A DNA stretch of 37,597 bases from an uncultured Spirochaetaceae bacterium (GCA_944389275.1 CALXLT010000002.1:1-37597); one strand, 5' to 3'; shown: positions 1-7,703, counted from the stretch's first letter. The notes: generated by a model not told the origin, from the sequence alone. Program-made: numbers and translations.

Positions 1-2
1 TC

Positions 3-161
3 GGGGACGACATAGACGCCGCGTATGGCGAGGGCGTCTCCGGCATCTTCTCGATCAATCGCGTGGCCGTGCCCTACAAGGAGGCGAGGCCCAGGGCCGA
101 GAGCGACATGCGCCTCACCATGGACAACATTCTCAGGTTCATGAAACGCATGGCTTTATAA
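3..161 (+). CDS. Glycerate kinase, C-terminal fragment (gene cut by window start)
   Basis: The first 53 codons are open and end at TAA 159-161. They read as the C-terminus of a glycerate 2-kinase: a GDDIDAAYGEGVSGIFSI segment is followed by a helix with AESDMRLTMDNILRFMKR. This matches the end of type I (GarK/GlxK-like) glycerate kinases, where a 'GVxxxFSIxxxPxxLEEAMxxAxxxLxxTAxNI' pattern is usual. These enzymes phosphorylate glycerate with ATP and feed it into glycolysis. Only the tail is visible, so the family call is moderate and the substrate is inferred. Confidence 0.65.
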   Translation, partial: GDDIDAAYGEGVSGIFSINRVAVPYKEARPRAESDMRLTMDNILRFMKRMAL

Positions 162-168
162 AGAATAT

Positions 169-194
169 GGGGAGGATCAAACCTCCCCTTTTCC
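169..194 (+). terminator. Rho-independent terminator after glycerate kinase
   Basis: A perfect 7-bp stem, GGGGAGG (169-175) with CCTCCCC (182-188), has a 6-base loop and is followed by TTTTCCTTT. It lies 7 bases after the stop codon. The T-rich side is on the plus strand, so it serves the glycerate kinase gene, not the convergent cupin gene. Confidence 0.8.
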
Positions 195-203
195 TTTCCT
201 GTA

Positions 204-542
204 TTATTTAAGGAAATCCTTTCTTTCAGGCGTGAAGATATCAAGCATGGTACCCTCTTCAAGGCATACGGCTCCATGCACAACATTCGGTTCCTTGTAT
301 GTCGTATCGCCAGGGCCGACAACGATCTTCTTGCCGCCGATCGTGAACTCAAAGCGTCCGGAGATGATATATGAAACCTGCTCATGCGGATGACTATGAG
401 GAGCTCCTACGGCGCCTGTCTCGAAGTGCATCTCGCATACCATGATATTCTCGGAGTGCGCGAGTATCTTCCTTGTCACCCCCTCTCCTGCCGGACGGGC
501 CGGAGAATCCTTTCCATAAAAAGCATTCTGTATCTCAGACAT
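204..542 (-). CDS. Small single-domain cupin protein
   Basis: A 112-residue protein that is one conserved cupin_2 barrel. The first metal-binding motif is visible as GAPHSHPHEQVSYIISGRFEF (about residues 46-66), followed by GPGDTTYKEPNVVHG (about 77-91) with the last histidine. Cupins of this size bind a metal and act as small dioxygenases, isomerases or ligand sensors; nothing here tells which. The start has a strong Shine-Dalgarno AGGAGG about 7 bases upstream. The gene stands alone between a plus-strand terminator and a micropeptide gene. Confidence 0.8.
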   Translation of the reverse strand: MSEIQNAFYGKDSPARPAGEGVTRKILAHSENIMVCEMHFETGAVGAPHSHPHEQVSYIISGRFEFTIGGKKIVVGPGDTTYKEPNVVHGAVCLEEGTMLDIFTPERKDFLK

Positions 543-586
543 ATGAAATCCTCCTAGGACAAATATAGACGAGAATCAAGGCTATC

Positions 587-733
587 TCAATCGCTCACGA
601 CGATTGCCGTAGGCCCATCAGCGCTGCCGATCACCAGAAGATTCTCCGGCTGAAGGCAGGTATGAAGCATGCACGAAAGCACCACGGCTCCCGCAACGAT
701 AAGGGCATATCCTATTATCTTCCTGATATTCAT
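587..733 (-). CDS. Membrane micropeptide with an OadB-type ADGPTAI motif
   Basis: A 48-residue protein starting MNIRKIIGYALIVAGAVVL: a single membrane helix (about residues 5-22), a short linker with two cysteines, and the C-terminus ENLLVIGSADGPTAIVVSD. The end copies the conserved 'IGIIGGADGPTAIYLS' segment of the beta subunit of sodium-pumping decarboxylases (OadB/GcdB/MmdB), which carries a functionally important aspartate. As I recall, similar micropeptides occur in anaerobic Firmicutes and are often annotated as decarboxylase fragments; their role is unknown. No Shine-Dalgarno precedes this start. Longer in-frame starts exist (ATG at 769 and 811), but they add unconserved-looking sequence. 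That it is expressed is an inference. Confidence 0.55.
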   Translation of the reverse strand: MNIRKIIGYALIVAGAVVLSCMLHTCLQPENLLVIGSADGPTAIVVSD

Positions 734-739
734 GCTTCG

Positions 740-768
740 ATTGTAACCCGGAAACGATCCATATTCCA
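740..768 (-). promoter_or_regulatory. Candidate leaderless promoter for the micropeptide
   Basis: The minus strand has TACAAT (745-740), one mismatch from the -10 consensus, exactly 6 bases before the ATG at 733. Transcription would then begin at the start codon. The -35 is poor (TGGAAT at 768-763). The same -10-to-ATG spacing occurs before other genes here that lack a Shine-Dalgarno. Confidence 0.35.
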
Positions 769-828
769 TCAAAGCTATTGTAATTATCATCCAAACCTGA
801 TAGCTTATCATCTGTCAAAAATGACAAT

Positions 829-901
829 GCCCTTGTAGCTCAGTCGGCAGAGCGCAACCATGGTAAGGTTGAGGTCGCCGGTTCGATTCCGGCCGGGGGC
901 T
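829..901 (+). tRNA. tRNA-Thr (anticodon GGT)
   Basis: A full cloverleaf folds by hand. The acceptor stem is GCCCTTG (829-835) with CGGGGGC (894-900), including two G-T pairs. The D stem is GCTC/GAGC. The anticodon stem CAACC/GGTTG encloses loop ATGGTAA, giving anticodon GGT at 862-864. The T arm is GCCGG-TTCGATT-CCGGC. The discriminator base is T901. CCA is not encoded, and a run of T follows directly as a terminator. Position 32 is A, where a pyrimidine is usual. Confidence 0.93.
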
Positions 902-941
902 CTTTTTTATTCACTGAAAATGAAAAATCATTCCTAAGATT

Positions 942-1316
942 TCACTCGGGGATTCCCAGTTGCTTCATTTTGGAAATCATTTTCTTATCGAATGTCAGCA
1001 CGCGTTCGTTCCTAGCCTTGGATTCAGCAATATAGATACAGTCAACATAATCAAGCCTTGTTCTCGAGAATAAGGACAGCGCATCAAGCACCAGCTCTTT
1101 CTGGGCGATGGCAACATCATCCAAAAGATCCATCAGCGCATTTGCTATATCGACCCGACTGACACCAAATGATCTTGAAAGCACATAGATTACCTCTGGG
1201 ATTGATTCCAACCGAGTCGAGGCACCTGCTTCGATTGCCTGGCAAGCCTTTTGGAACATTGATTCATCATCGTGAAGGATATATCTGAGAAGATAATTTG
1301 TATCAACGATCTTCAT
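942..1316 (-). CDS. vapC: PIN-domain toxin, VapC family
   Basis: A 124-residue PIN-domain protein. Acidic metal-binding positions are visible: MKIVDTNYLLRYI (Asp5), PEVIYVL (Glu about 41), DYVDCIYIAES (Asp about 95) and VLTFDKKM (Asp about 110). VapC toxins are Mg2+-dependent ribonucleases that cleave tRNA or rRNA when not bound by their antitoxin. The ATG overlaps the stop of the upstream antitoxin gene by one base (TAATG), so the two are translationally coupled. The length is normal for the family. Confidence 0.85.
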   Translation of the reverse strand: MKIVDTNYLLRYILHDDESMFQKACQAIEAGASTRLESIPEVIYVLSRSFGVSRVDIANALMDLLDDVAIAQKELVLDALSLFSRTRLDYVDCIYIAESKARNERVLTFDKKMISKMKQLGIPE

Positions 1317-1585
1317 TAATGGCCCTTTGTATATTTTTCTATTATTGCTTCCTCTATGGCTTTCTGTTCAGCCTCAAGGTCAGGTTTGCCTTTTGCATAT
1401 TTCTGCAGTATTCCGGCAGCTTTCAGCTTTTTGGGACTTCGCGAGATCTCAATCACTATTGAGTCAGGGTCTGATGTCCTAAAGCTGATCTGGTCACCTA
1501 TTCTGAGTTTTTTTTCCTTCATGATTTCAGACGGTATCCTGATTCCCTGCGAGTTGCCCCATTTTGAGATAAATGCTGTATGCAT
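1316..1585 (-). CDS. vapB: AbrB/MazE-type antitoxin of the VapBC pair
   Basis: Starts MHTAFISKWGNSQGIRIPSEIM, the swapped-hairpin AbrB/MazE DNA-binding fold with its WGNSxGIRIP signature. The C-terminal half (KKLKAAGILQKYAKGKP onward) is the toxin-binding tail. The ATG at 1585 is chosen because the sequence GAGGAGGGTGATG places AGGAGG (1597-1592) 6 bases upstream of it; a longer in-frame start at 1600 would put that Shine-Dalgarno inside the coding region. Such antitoxins repress their own promoter, and an inverted repeat lies just upstream. Confidence 0.85.
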   Translation of the reverse strand: MHTAFISKWGNSQGIRIPSEIMKEKKLRIGDQISFRTSDPDSIVIEISRSPKKLKAAGILQKYAKGKPDLEAEQKAIEEAIIEKYTKGH

Positions 1586-1603
1586 CATCACCCTCCTCAT
1601 ATT

Positions 1604-1633
1604 GGATATACTTCTACAACTAAAAGTATATCC
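1604..1633. promoter_or_regulatory. vapBC operator (inverted repeat)
   Basis: A perfect 10-bp inverted repeat, GGATATACTT (1604-1613) and AAGTATATCC (1624-1633), with a 10-base spacer. It lies 7 bases upstream of the antitoxin Shine-Dalgarno, and its distal arm contains the -10 box of the promoter. It is the expected binding site for the VapB-VapC complex in autoregulation. Confidence 0.75.
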
Positions 1634-1652
1634 GAAAATAATAGTCTGTCAA
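1625..1652 (-). promoter_or_regulatory. vapBC promoter
   Basis: On the minus strand there is a perfect -35 TTGACA (1652-1647), a 16-bp spacer, and -10 TATACT (1630-1625). The -10 box is inside the right arm of the inverted repeat, so a bound antitoxin would block RNA polymerase. Confidence 0.75.
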
Positions 1653-1656
1653 TTTC

Positions 1657-1727
1657 CGAATTTAACCCTCTGGATTCTTCTAATTTCACCCTTTAGACAA
1701 TATGAATTTCTCCCTTTAGCTTGGTAT
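1657..1727. repeat. Three direct repeats with 23-bp period (probable insertion-sequence end remnant)
   Basis: The core AATTT(A/C)(A/T)CCCT(C/T)T occurs at 1659, 1682 and 1705, exactly 23 bases apart each time. About 40 bases of this array, including CTCTGGATTCTTCTAATTT, recur at 7955-7995 with the same 23-base period. Regularly spaced terminal repeats are typical of IS21-family ends, and the array is preceded by TGTCAATTT, which would suit a TGT-starting end. No transposase is present. The IS21 assignment is inference. Confidence 0.5.
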
Positions 1728-1888
1728 TTCTCAATACCGATTCTGCAAGGCTCAAATATATTCAAAAAACATCCTGTGGCTTATTGCTGTGAAATATATA
1801 CGGTTATTGAATCATCTTCCACCCAGCAAATAACTCAAGGGTCTTTCACCCCCTCTAGCAATGAACCATGCCAGTCACACCATAGAAT

Positions 1889-1911
1889 AAGGCAGGTATA
1901 AACCCTGCCTT
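1889..1911 (-). terminator. Hairpin ending the nag operon
   Basis: A perfect 8-bp stem, AAGGCAGG (1889-1896) with CCTGCCTT (1904-1911), has a 7-base loop and lies 29 bases after the nagB stop. The tail on the minus strand is only ATTCTATG, so termination may be weak or factor-assisted. Confidence 0.5.
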
Positions 1912-1939
1912 ACCTCCTTTAAAAACTACATCGTATAAA

Positions 1940-2683
1940 TCATTCATTACCAAACAATTTCGCAGCCGCATCATCATCTATGTAAAGATGCCAATCAGGA
2001 TGCGTCTTGAGAAGCGTTGCGGGAACCATGTTGGTCACAGGCTTGGTTATCGTCAAGTAGATGGCCTCAGCCTTAACAGAATGCGGAACAACGGTGATTA
2101 TCGTCTTGCATGCCATGATCTGCCTTGGAAGCATTGAGATAGCCTGCTTAGGAACATCATCCTCTGTTGCGAACCATCCCTCGCCAACCTGCTGCATCCT
2201 GCACTTATGGTCAAGATTGACAACACGGTAAGCCTCGACAGCATCGAAGTCCGCAGGAGGATCATTGAATGCGATATGCCCATTCTCGCCTATTCCGATC
2301 ATCCCAAGGTCGATCTCATCCCTGCGAAGCTCCTTTGTCAGCTCAGCTATGTTCTTTTCAATATCCCCTTCACCATTAACGAAGTAAGCTGCTTTTGGGT
2401 GCACAATGTTCACAAATCTTTCTTTAAGATATTTCCTGAATGATGCAGGATGAGTCTCCGAGAGCCCTACATACTCATCAAGATGGAACATCTCTACCTT
2501 TGACCAATCGACAGGAAGACTGACAAGCGCATCGAACATCTCGAACTGGCTTGAGCCTGTAGAAAGGACAATACGGGCATGTCCCTTCTTTTCTATCGCA
2601 GCGTTGATTACTTCCGCAGCTTTCAATGCAGCCTTGTAACCATTTTCCTTTGCTGTGGGTGAAACATTGATGGTAAGATTCAT
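1940..2683 (-). CDS. nagB: Glucosamine-6-phosphate deaminase-like enzyme (copy 1)
   Basis: A NagB/6-phosphogluconolactonase-family enzyme expected to turn glucosamine-6-P into fructose-6-P and ammonia. Visible motifs are VLSTGSSQFEMF, EMFHLDEYVGL with the catalytic-site Asp, and GIGENGHIAFNDP with the catalytic His. In E. coli NagB the last motif is GNDGHIAFNEP, so the two acidic residues are exchanged here (D to E and E to D). With MQQVGEGWF this marks a divergent subfamily whose exact sugar may differ. The start is the ATG at 2683, because AGGAGG lies 8 bases upstream and the second copy at 14996-15739 begins at the same point. Last gene of the gntR-led operon. Confidence 0.85.
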   Translation of the reverse strand: MNLTINVSPTAKENGYKAALKAAEVINAAIEKKGHARIVLSTGSSQFEMFDALVSLPVDWSKVEMFHLDEYVGLSETHPASFRKYLKERFVNIVHPKAAYFVNGEGDIEKNIAELTKELRRDEIDLGMIGIGENGHIAFNDPPADFDAVEAYRVVNLDHKCRMQQVGEGWFATEDDVPKQAISMLPRQIMACKTIITVVPHSVKAEAIYLTITKPVTNMVPATLLKTHPDWHLYIDDDAAAKLFGNE

Positions 2684-2703
2684 TGAACTATCCTCCTTAC
2701 TGG

Positions 2704-3894
2704 TCATCTGACCATTTTTCCTCTCAGCATAATATGCTTTATCGATATGTCATCATCGAACATAAGCAAATTAGCACGTTTACCACGGGAGATCGAACCG
2801 ATCTCCTTGTCAAGGCCTACCGTCCTTGCAGGGGTCAGCGTTGACATGCGGATAACATCAACAAGATTTATCCCGGCGATCTTGGTGGCGGTCCTGACAA
2901 GCCTGTCAAAAGTCGCGATACTCCCCGCAAAGCATGCTTTGCTTGGGACAAGCGCCACTCCATTCTCGATCCAGACACCGCTATCCTGTCCATCTTCATA
3001 AGGGACAAAGCTGCCCTCAGGGACATCAACGCCAGCGTATCTAATCGCATCTGTTATCATTGCGATGTGATCAGGCCCCTTGATCTTGTAGATAAGCTGC
3101 AGGAACTCCTTCGGGAGATGGACGCCATCCGTGATCATCTCGACATCCATATCGTCAATAAGCCATGCGGCCTCAACGATTCCAGCCTCACGGTAAGCCC
3201 CGTTCCTATGATAGCTGGAACATGCACTGTATAGATGAGTGATACATTTATAGCCATTCTCCCAAGCCTGATAAACTTGAGACAGCGTTGCTCCAGAATG
3301 CCCTATTGAAGCAAGTATGCCATGCTTCTCACAATAACGGCCAAATGCCATACCGCCTTCCCGCTCTGGTGCCGCGGTCCATTTACGGATATACGGGACA
3401 AGCGTCATGTATTGCTCTATCTCATTGAAATCAGGATCCCTGTATGTGCGGGTATTCTGCGCGCCAAGAGCATCCCCGCTGCAATATGGCCCCTCCATAT
3501 GGATCCCTCCGAATTCGGGAACATCATCCATGGTCCTGAACTGCGGAATAAGATCATTCAGGTTCTCCATCGACCTGATGTACTTCTCATGCGTGACGCT
3601 CGTCAGCGTGGGAAGGATGGTAGTCGTTCCTCCTAAGAGATGAAGACGCATGATCTCAAGCGTGCTTTCGGCGGTCGCGTCGGTAAAATCATGCTTCCGG
3701 CCTCCATGCACATGTGTTTCTACAAACCCTGGAGAAAGATACAATCCATTTCCATCGATGATATCCGTGAAATTGCCGGCAGGAACAGGCATCCTGCCGA
3801 AATCATCAATCCTATCATCCTCTGTAACCAGCCATGCGTCCATTATGATCCTATCCGGCAAGATCAAATTTACATTCTTTATAAGATTCCTCAT
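2704..3894 (-). CDS. nagA: N-acetylglucosamine-6-phosphate deacetylase
   Basis: A 396-residue amidohydrolase-fold enzyme that removes acetate from GlcNAc-6-P. Motifs in order: GFVETHVHGG (first metal site), HMEGPY (metal-binding Glu), ASIGHSGAT and THLYSACSSYHRN (metal-binding histidines), and MITDAI (catalytic Asp). The usual THLFNAM is altered to THLYSAC, as happens in divergent NagA groups. Its stop lies next to the nagB ribosome binding site. Together with nagB it makes the operon's catabolic arm and indicates that the imported sugar is N-acetylated. Confidence 0.92.
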   Translation of the reverse strand: MRNLIKNVNLILPDRIIMDAWLVTEDDRIDDFGRMPVPAGNFTDIIDGNGLYLSPGFVETHVHGGRKHDFTDATAESTLEIMRLHLLGGTTTILPTLTSVTHEKYIRSMENLNDLIPQFRTMDDVPEFGGIHMEGPYCSGDALGAQNTRTYRDPDFNEIEQYMTLVPYIRKWTAAPEREGGMAFGRYCEKHGILASIGHSGATLSQVYQAWENGYKCITHLYSACSSYHRNGAYREAGIVEAAWLIDDMDVEMITDGVHLPKEFLQLIYKIKGPDHIAMITDAIRYAGVDVPEGSFVPYEDGQDSGVWIENGVALVPSKACFAGSIATFDRLVRTATKIAGINLVDVIRMSTLTPARTVGLDKEIGSISRGKRANLLMFDDDISIKHIMLRGKMVR

Positions 3895-3910
3895 AAACTT
3901 TCCTCTATAC

Positions 3911-4741
3911 TCACCCTTTGATCGCTCCTGCTGTCATTCCCTCAACAAGTTTGTCCTGGAAGATAGCAAAGATCGTAATCGGAGGGATAATGGACAATGT
4001 GATCGCGGCCGCGAGCACTCCATAGTTCCAATCCTCGCTCTTAAGCAACGTGAGCGCTACCGAGATAGGCATTATGGAATCCTTGGATGCCAACGTCTTG
4101 GCGATAGTGTACTCTCCCCAGACATTATAGAAACCGGAGACAAGGACTATTATCAAAGCGTTCTGCGCGAGCGGCAGCATAATATGCAGGAAAGCCTGGG
4201 GTGCATTGCATCCATCGATTTCCGCAGAATCCTCAAGCTCGCTGCTCATGTCTATGAAGGTTCCGCGCATGATGAATATTGAGAAAGGAAGGATGCATAG
4301 CAGGTTCGGCAATATGATGCCAAGGTATGTATTAAGCAGCCCAATCTCGAATTCCATCATGTATATAGGGATAAGGATGGCACATAGAGGAAACGCGAGA
4401 AGGAACAGGATCAATGACAGGATCAGCCTGCTCCCTCTGAACGGAAGCCTTGCGAATGCGTACCCGGCAAGGGCCGAGAGAATCAGCGTGATAGCGACAG
4501 AACATACGGTTATGACAATCGTGTTCCAATAATATTGAAGATATTTCGCACCCCTTGCGAAGATGTAGCCGTAATTCACGCCAGACCACTTATGCGGGAA
4601 GAACGTGATATCCCTTATTATCTCCGTCGACTCCTTGAAGGATGTGAAGAGACAAAAGACTATCGGCAAGATGAATATGAGGGATATTATAAACAATGAG
4701 GTATTAACAAAAATAGAAAATGCCTTTCTTTGTTTTCGCAT
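3911..4741 (-). CDS. Sugar ABC transporter permease, MalG/UgpE type
   Basis: A 276-residue inner-membrane permease with six predicted helices and the C-terminal-half EAA loop seen as ELEDSAEIDGCNAPQAFLHIMLPLA (about residues 167-191), where the ATPase docks. It ends LVEGMTAGAIKG, the usual CUT1 permease tail. It starts one base after the stop of the partner permease. The operon has no ATPase gene, so a shared MsiK/UgpC-type ATPase encoded elsewhere must energise the system. Confidence 0.9.
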   Translation of the reverse strand: MRKQRKAFSIFVNTSLFIISLIFILPIVFCLFTSFKESTEIIRDITFFPHKWSGVNYGYIFARGAKYLQYYWNTIVITVCSVAITLILSALAGYAFARLPFRGSRLILSLILFLLAFPLCAILIPIYMMEFEIGLLNTYLGIILPNLLCILPFSIFIMRGTFIDMSSELEDSAEIDGCNAPQAFLHIMLPLAQNALIIVLVSGFYNVWGEYTIAKTLASKDSIMPISVALTLLKSEDWNYGVLAAAITLSIIPPITIFAIFQDKLVEGMTAGAIKG

Positions 4742-4742
4742 C

Positions 4743-5636
4743 TTATGCCTCCTTCTTCCCTATCTTCATGTTAAGCATCGAGAAGAGCATCACTAACGCG
4801 GTAAGCACAAACGCCTGCGCGGCGGCATATCCCATCTCAAAGTAGTTGAAAGCTGTATTGTATATATTCTGGTACATTACCAGAGTCGAATTTGCAGGAC
4901 CTCCATTGGTAAGTACATTTGGAGTGACAAATAGCTTAAGGCACTGGAGTATAGCCCAGATTCCGACAACGACGAATGTCTCACGTATATTCGGAATGAT
5001 AATATAAAAAAGCTTCTTCCACCCAATAGCTCCATCCAAATCAGCTGCCTCAAAAAGATCAACCGAGATATTCTGTAGCCCAGATAGAAAAAGTATCGTG
5101 CAGAATCCGACCTTGCCCCATACCTCAACTATTATCACGCACCATTTTGCGGTTGCGCCATCCGTGAGCCAGTTATGGGTGAACCGGGAAAGCCCGATGT
5201 CCATGAGGAACTTGTTGATTATCCCGAAGTTATCTGCAAGCATAAAACTGAACAGAATACAAATCAAAGATGCGGGGACAACAATCGGCATGAATATAGA
5301 GATTCTGAAAAACCAACTGTGCTCTTTCTTTTTGAAAAGAAGCAAAGCTATTGCAAGAGACAACACAATGAGAATCACAAACATATATAACGTGAATTCC
5401 AACGTGTTCTTCAATGCAGTGAGGAACTGACTATCTTTAAACATATCTATGAAGTTCTGCACTCCAATGAATGTCATGCTCCGGTCAAATGCAAAGTTGT
5501 ATTTACTGAAGGCTAAGACAAATGTATAGCAAACTGGATATACAACAAATACAAAAAGAACAAGACATGTTGGAAGCACAAAAATCTTGCCCCATCTTTC
5601 CTTTGATCTTTTCCTTGAGCTGATTGAATTTTGCAT
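4743..5636 (-). CDS. Sugar ABC transporter permease, MalF/UgpA type
   Basis: A 297-residue permease of the CUT1 family with six membrane helices. The first is WGKIFVLPTCLVLFVFVVYPV, and the EAA loop is LFEAADLDGAIGWKKLFYIIIPNI (about residues 207-230). It pairs with the downstream permease to form the channel. Upstream, a strong 13-bp hairpin separates it from the binding-protein gene, which should let the binding protein be made in excess. The substrate is inferred from the linked nagAB to be an N-acetylated amino sugar or oligomer. Confidence 0.9.
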   Translation of the reverse strand: MQNSISSRKRSKERWGKIFVLPTCLVLFVFVVYPVCYTFVLAFSKYNFAFDRSMTFIGVQNFIDMFKDSQFLTALKNTLEFTLYMFVILIVLSLAIALLLFKKKEHSWFFRISIFMPIVVPASLICILFSFMLADNFGIINKFLMDIGLSRFTHNWLTDGATAKWCVIIVEVWGKVGFCTILFLSGLQNISVDLFEAADLDGAIGWKKLFYIIIPNIRETFVVVGIWAILQCLKLFVTPNVLTNGGPANSTLVMYQNIYNTAFNYFEMGYAAAQAFVLTALVMLFSMLNMKIGKKEA

Positions 5637-5653
5637 GGCATGATTCCTCTATA

Positions 5654-5684
5654 ATTGCACATGCGGCAAAACCGCATGTGCAAT
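5654..5684 (-). promoter_or_regulatory. Intercistronic hairpin between binding protein and permease
   Basis: A perfect 13-bp inverted repeat, ATTGCACATGCGG (5654-5666) and CCGCATGTGCAAT (5672-5684), with loop CAAAA. It sits just after the binding-protein stop and has no T-run on the minus strand. It resembles the mRNA-stabilising malE-malF hairpins more than a terminator. Confidence 0.75.
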
Positions 5685-5691
5685 GAAAAGA

Positions 5692-6975
5692 CTATTTCCT
5701 GATAGATGCTGACAGATCAAGAATCTGATTGACCATATCTGCAGGAGTGGTCGTCTTGCTGACAAGCCCTCCCTGGAATATCTGATTAAGGCCCGTCAGG
5801 AACTTCTGTGACTCCTCATACTCCTTGAGTGGTTTTGCCTTGCTCATGGAATCCGCGATTCCGTTCCATATCGGAGTCTCTTCAAGCGCTTTATCAAAAT
5901 ACTCCTGGATTACGGACATCTTTCCATACTGGCTGAAGGCATTGACCTGCGAATATTCTCCATAAATGGCTTCCTTGATGAACTGGCAGACAATATCGGC
6001 ATTCTTGGAGGCCTTAGGAATGACCATCTGACAGCCAAAGCAGACAGTTCCACCGAAATCGCCAGGAATCGGAATAAGGGCAAGATTATCGATGCCGATC
6101 GTATCGATAGCCTCCATCCAACGTCCGGCAGCCTCGAAGCACATCGCGATCTGTCCAGCCTTGAAGCCATTTCTTCCACCGGCGTTATCTACGAATGTAG
6201 CCTGTGAGAGATATCCGTTCTGGATTCCCTTCTGCCACGTGCCTATCATGTTCCTCACGTAGTCATTATCGACATTGTAGGTTATTCCATCCGCTGCATA
6301 TGCATCACCAAACTGAGCGTAGATAGCGCTGCCGAGTATTATATGCAGATTGTTGCCAAACTGAATTGTGCCACCAGTCTGCGTGACCGTTCCATTGCTA
6401 TCTTTCTTTGTCAATTTCTCAGCAGCTGCATAGAAATCATCCCATGTCCTAATCGGGAGAGGATCGCCATTTTCATCCAGAAGACCAGCTTCCCTGAACA
6501 TGGCCTTATTGACAGAGATACCATAAACCTCATAGATCGCGGGCAAGCAGAACTGTCCACCCTTGATAAATCCTGTCTCAAGAGATCCTGGCGTGAATTT
6601 TGACTTCGGGAAATCAGAGAAGAAATCCAGATCCTTATCAAAATCGTAGATCAGGTCTTTTGCTGCATATTCCACTGAGAAAATACCGCCATCAAGGAAG
6701 ACAAGATCTACATCTGTGGATCCTCTGCTCCAATCAAGGATGTAATTTGCAAGCTTTGTCTGGTCAGCGATCGTTACGATCTCAACATCCACATCCGGGT
6801 GAGCAGCTTCAAATTCTTCAGCAGCATGCTCAAGGAAAAGCTTGTTGATTTCCCATGATTCCGCGCCAATCGTGATAGTCTTCTTTCCGCTATCAGTGCT
6901 CTCCTTTGATCCAGAAGCAAAGACGGTGGAAACGGCAATAGCCAAAACCAGCACAAAAACAAAAATCTTCTTCAT
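5692..6975 (-). CDS. Extracellular sugar-binding protein of ABC transporter (family 1)
   Basis: A 427-residue CUT1 solute-binding protein. The signal peptide MKKIFVFVLVLAIAVSTVFA is followed by SGSKES, with no lipobox cysteine, so cleavage by signal peptidase I is likely. The family pattern is clear: WEINKLFLEHAAEEFEAAHPDVDVEI near the N-terminus, LPAIYEVYGISVNKAMFREAGLL (about 140-165), and RNGFKAGQIAMCFEAAGRW (about 267-285). The start is fixed by AAGGAGG 6 bases upstream, which overlaps the gntR stop codon. The substrate is inferred from nagA and nagB downstream. Confidence 0.9.
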   Translation of the reverse strand: MKKIFVFVLVLAIAVSTVFASGSKESTDSGKKTITIGAESWEINKLFLEHAAEEFEAAHPDVDVEIVTIADQTKLANYILDWSRGSTDVDLVFLDGGIFSVEYAAKDLIYDFDKDLDFFSDFPKSKFTPGSLETGFIKGGQFCLPAIYEVYGISVNKAMFREAGLLDENGDPLPIRTWDDFYAAAEKLTKKDSNGTVTQTGGTIQFGNNLHIILGSAIYAQFGDAYAADGITYNVDNDYVRNMIGTWQKGIQNGYLSQATFVDNAGGRNGFKAGQIAMCFEAAGRWMEAIDTIGIDNLALIPIPGDFGGTVCFGCQMVIPKASKNADIVCQFIKEAIYGEYSQVNAFSQYGKMSVIQEYFDKALEETPIWNGIADSMSKAKPLKEYEESQKFLTGLNQIFQGGLVSKTTTPADMVNQILDLSASIRK

Positions 6976-6986
6976 CGAAAACCTCC

Positions 6987-7703
6987 TTATTCGATAGTTG
7001 ATGTATTATTCCCAAAAGCAACAAAACAACCAGAGATAAAATTGAATAGATTCTTCACGTTTTTACCTCCAAACTTTTTCAAAGCTGTTATTTTCTGACT
7101 CTCTCCAGCATCCTGCTGCAAGCATAGCAAATGACAAGTTTCGGCAACATTTCCTTCTTCAATGTTGTCTATTATTTCGAGATATATCTGCGGAGTTTGA
7201 AAATTAAGCGTTACAAGAGAAAGCAAATTAATCAATTTCATTCTTGTATATATGACCTTATATGATTTGGAAAGAATGGCATTCTTTGTTGCATCAGCCA
7301 ATGCTCTATGAAAATCTATATCGACATTAAGAGCTTCAATGTATCTGCCATTTTTCAATAAGTCATCTTCTAAATAACAAAGTTTGCGTAACTCTGAAAC
7401 ATCAGCCTTTTTCTCTACAAGTATAGGGATGACTGCCATTTCGATGTATTTCCGAGCCTCATAAAGCTCATGAATGAAATCTTCTGTAATATCAACAACA
7501 TGGAAGCCATTTCCTTCCTGCACAACTATTCCATCAGAAACAAGCATTAAGATTGCTTGGCGAATCGGAGTCCTTGAGATACCAATTTTTTTACTTAATG
7601 AGAAGTCTGAGACTATGGCACCAGGAGGCAGTTCATATGAATAAATCATATCGCTAAGCAACGAATATGACTTTGTCACAAGATCGACATCTGAGTTAGC
7701 CAT
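6987..7703 (-). CDS. GntR-family (FCD) transcriptional regulator of the nag operon
   Basis: A 238-residue regulator. The N-terminal winged helix contains YELPPGAIVSDFSLSKKIGISRTPIRQAILMLVSDGIVV (about residues 26-64), the GntR signature. The helical C-terminal part (LYEARKYIEMAVIPILVEKK; DIDFHRALADATKNA) is an FCD ligand domain, where acidic and His residues bind a metal or acid-like effector. The ATG at 7703 is chosen because GGAGG lies 4 bases upstream and the longer in-frame start at 7727 falls in an operator palindrome. It is the first gene of the operon, so autoregulation with control of transport and nagAB is likely. Confidence 0.85.
   Translation of the reverse strand: MANSDVDLVTKSYSLLSDMIYSYELPPGAIVSDFSLSKKIGISRTPIRQAILMLVSDGIVVQEGNGFHVVDITEDFIHELYEARKYIEMAVIPILVEKKADVSELRKLCYLEDDLLKNGRYIEALNVDIDFHRALADATKNAILSKSYKVIYTRMKLINLLSLVTLNFQTPQIYLEIIDNIEEGNVAETCHLLCLQQDAGESQKITALKKFGGKNVKNLFNFISGCFVAFGNNTSTIE

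Noticed and set aside
1356..1901. Plus-strand open frame of 181 codons
   Set aside because: It runs antisense through the antitoxin gene and the repeat remnant, has no ribosome binding site and no family resemblance.
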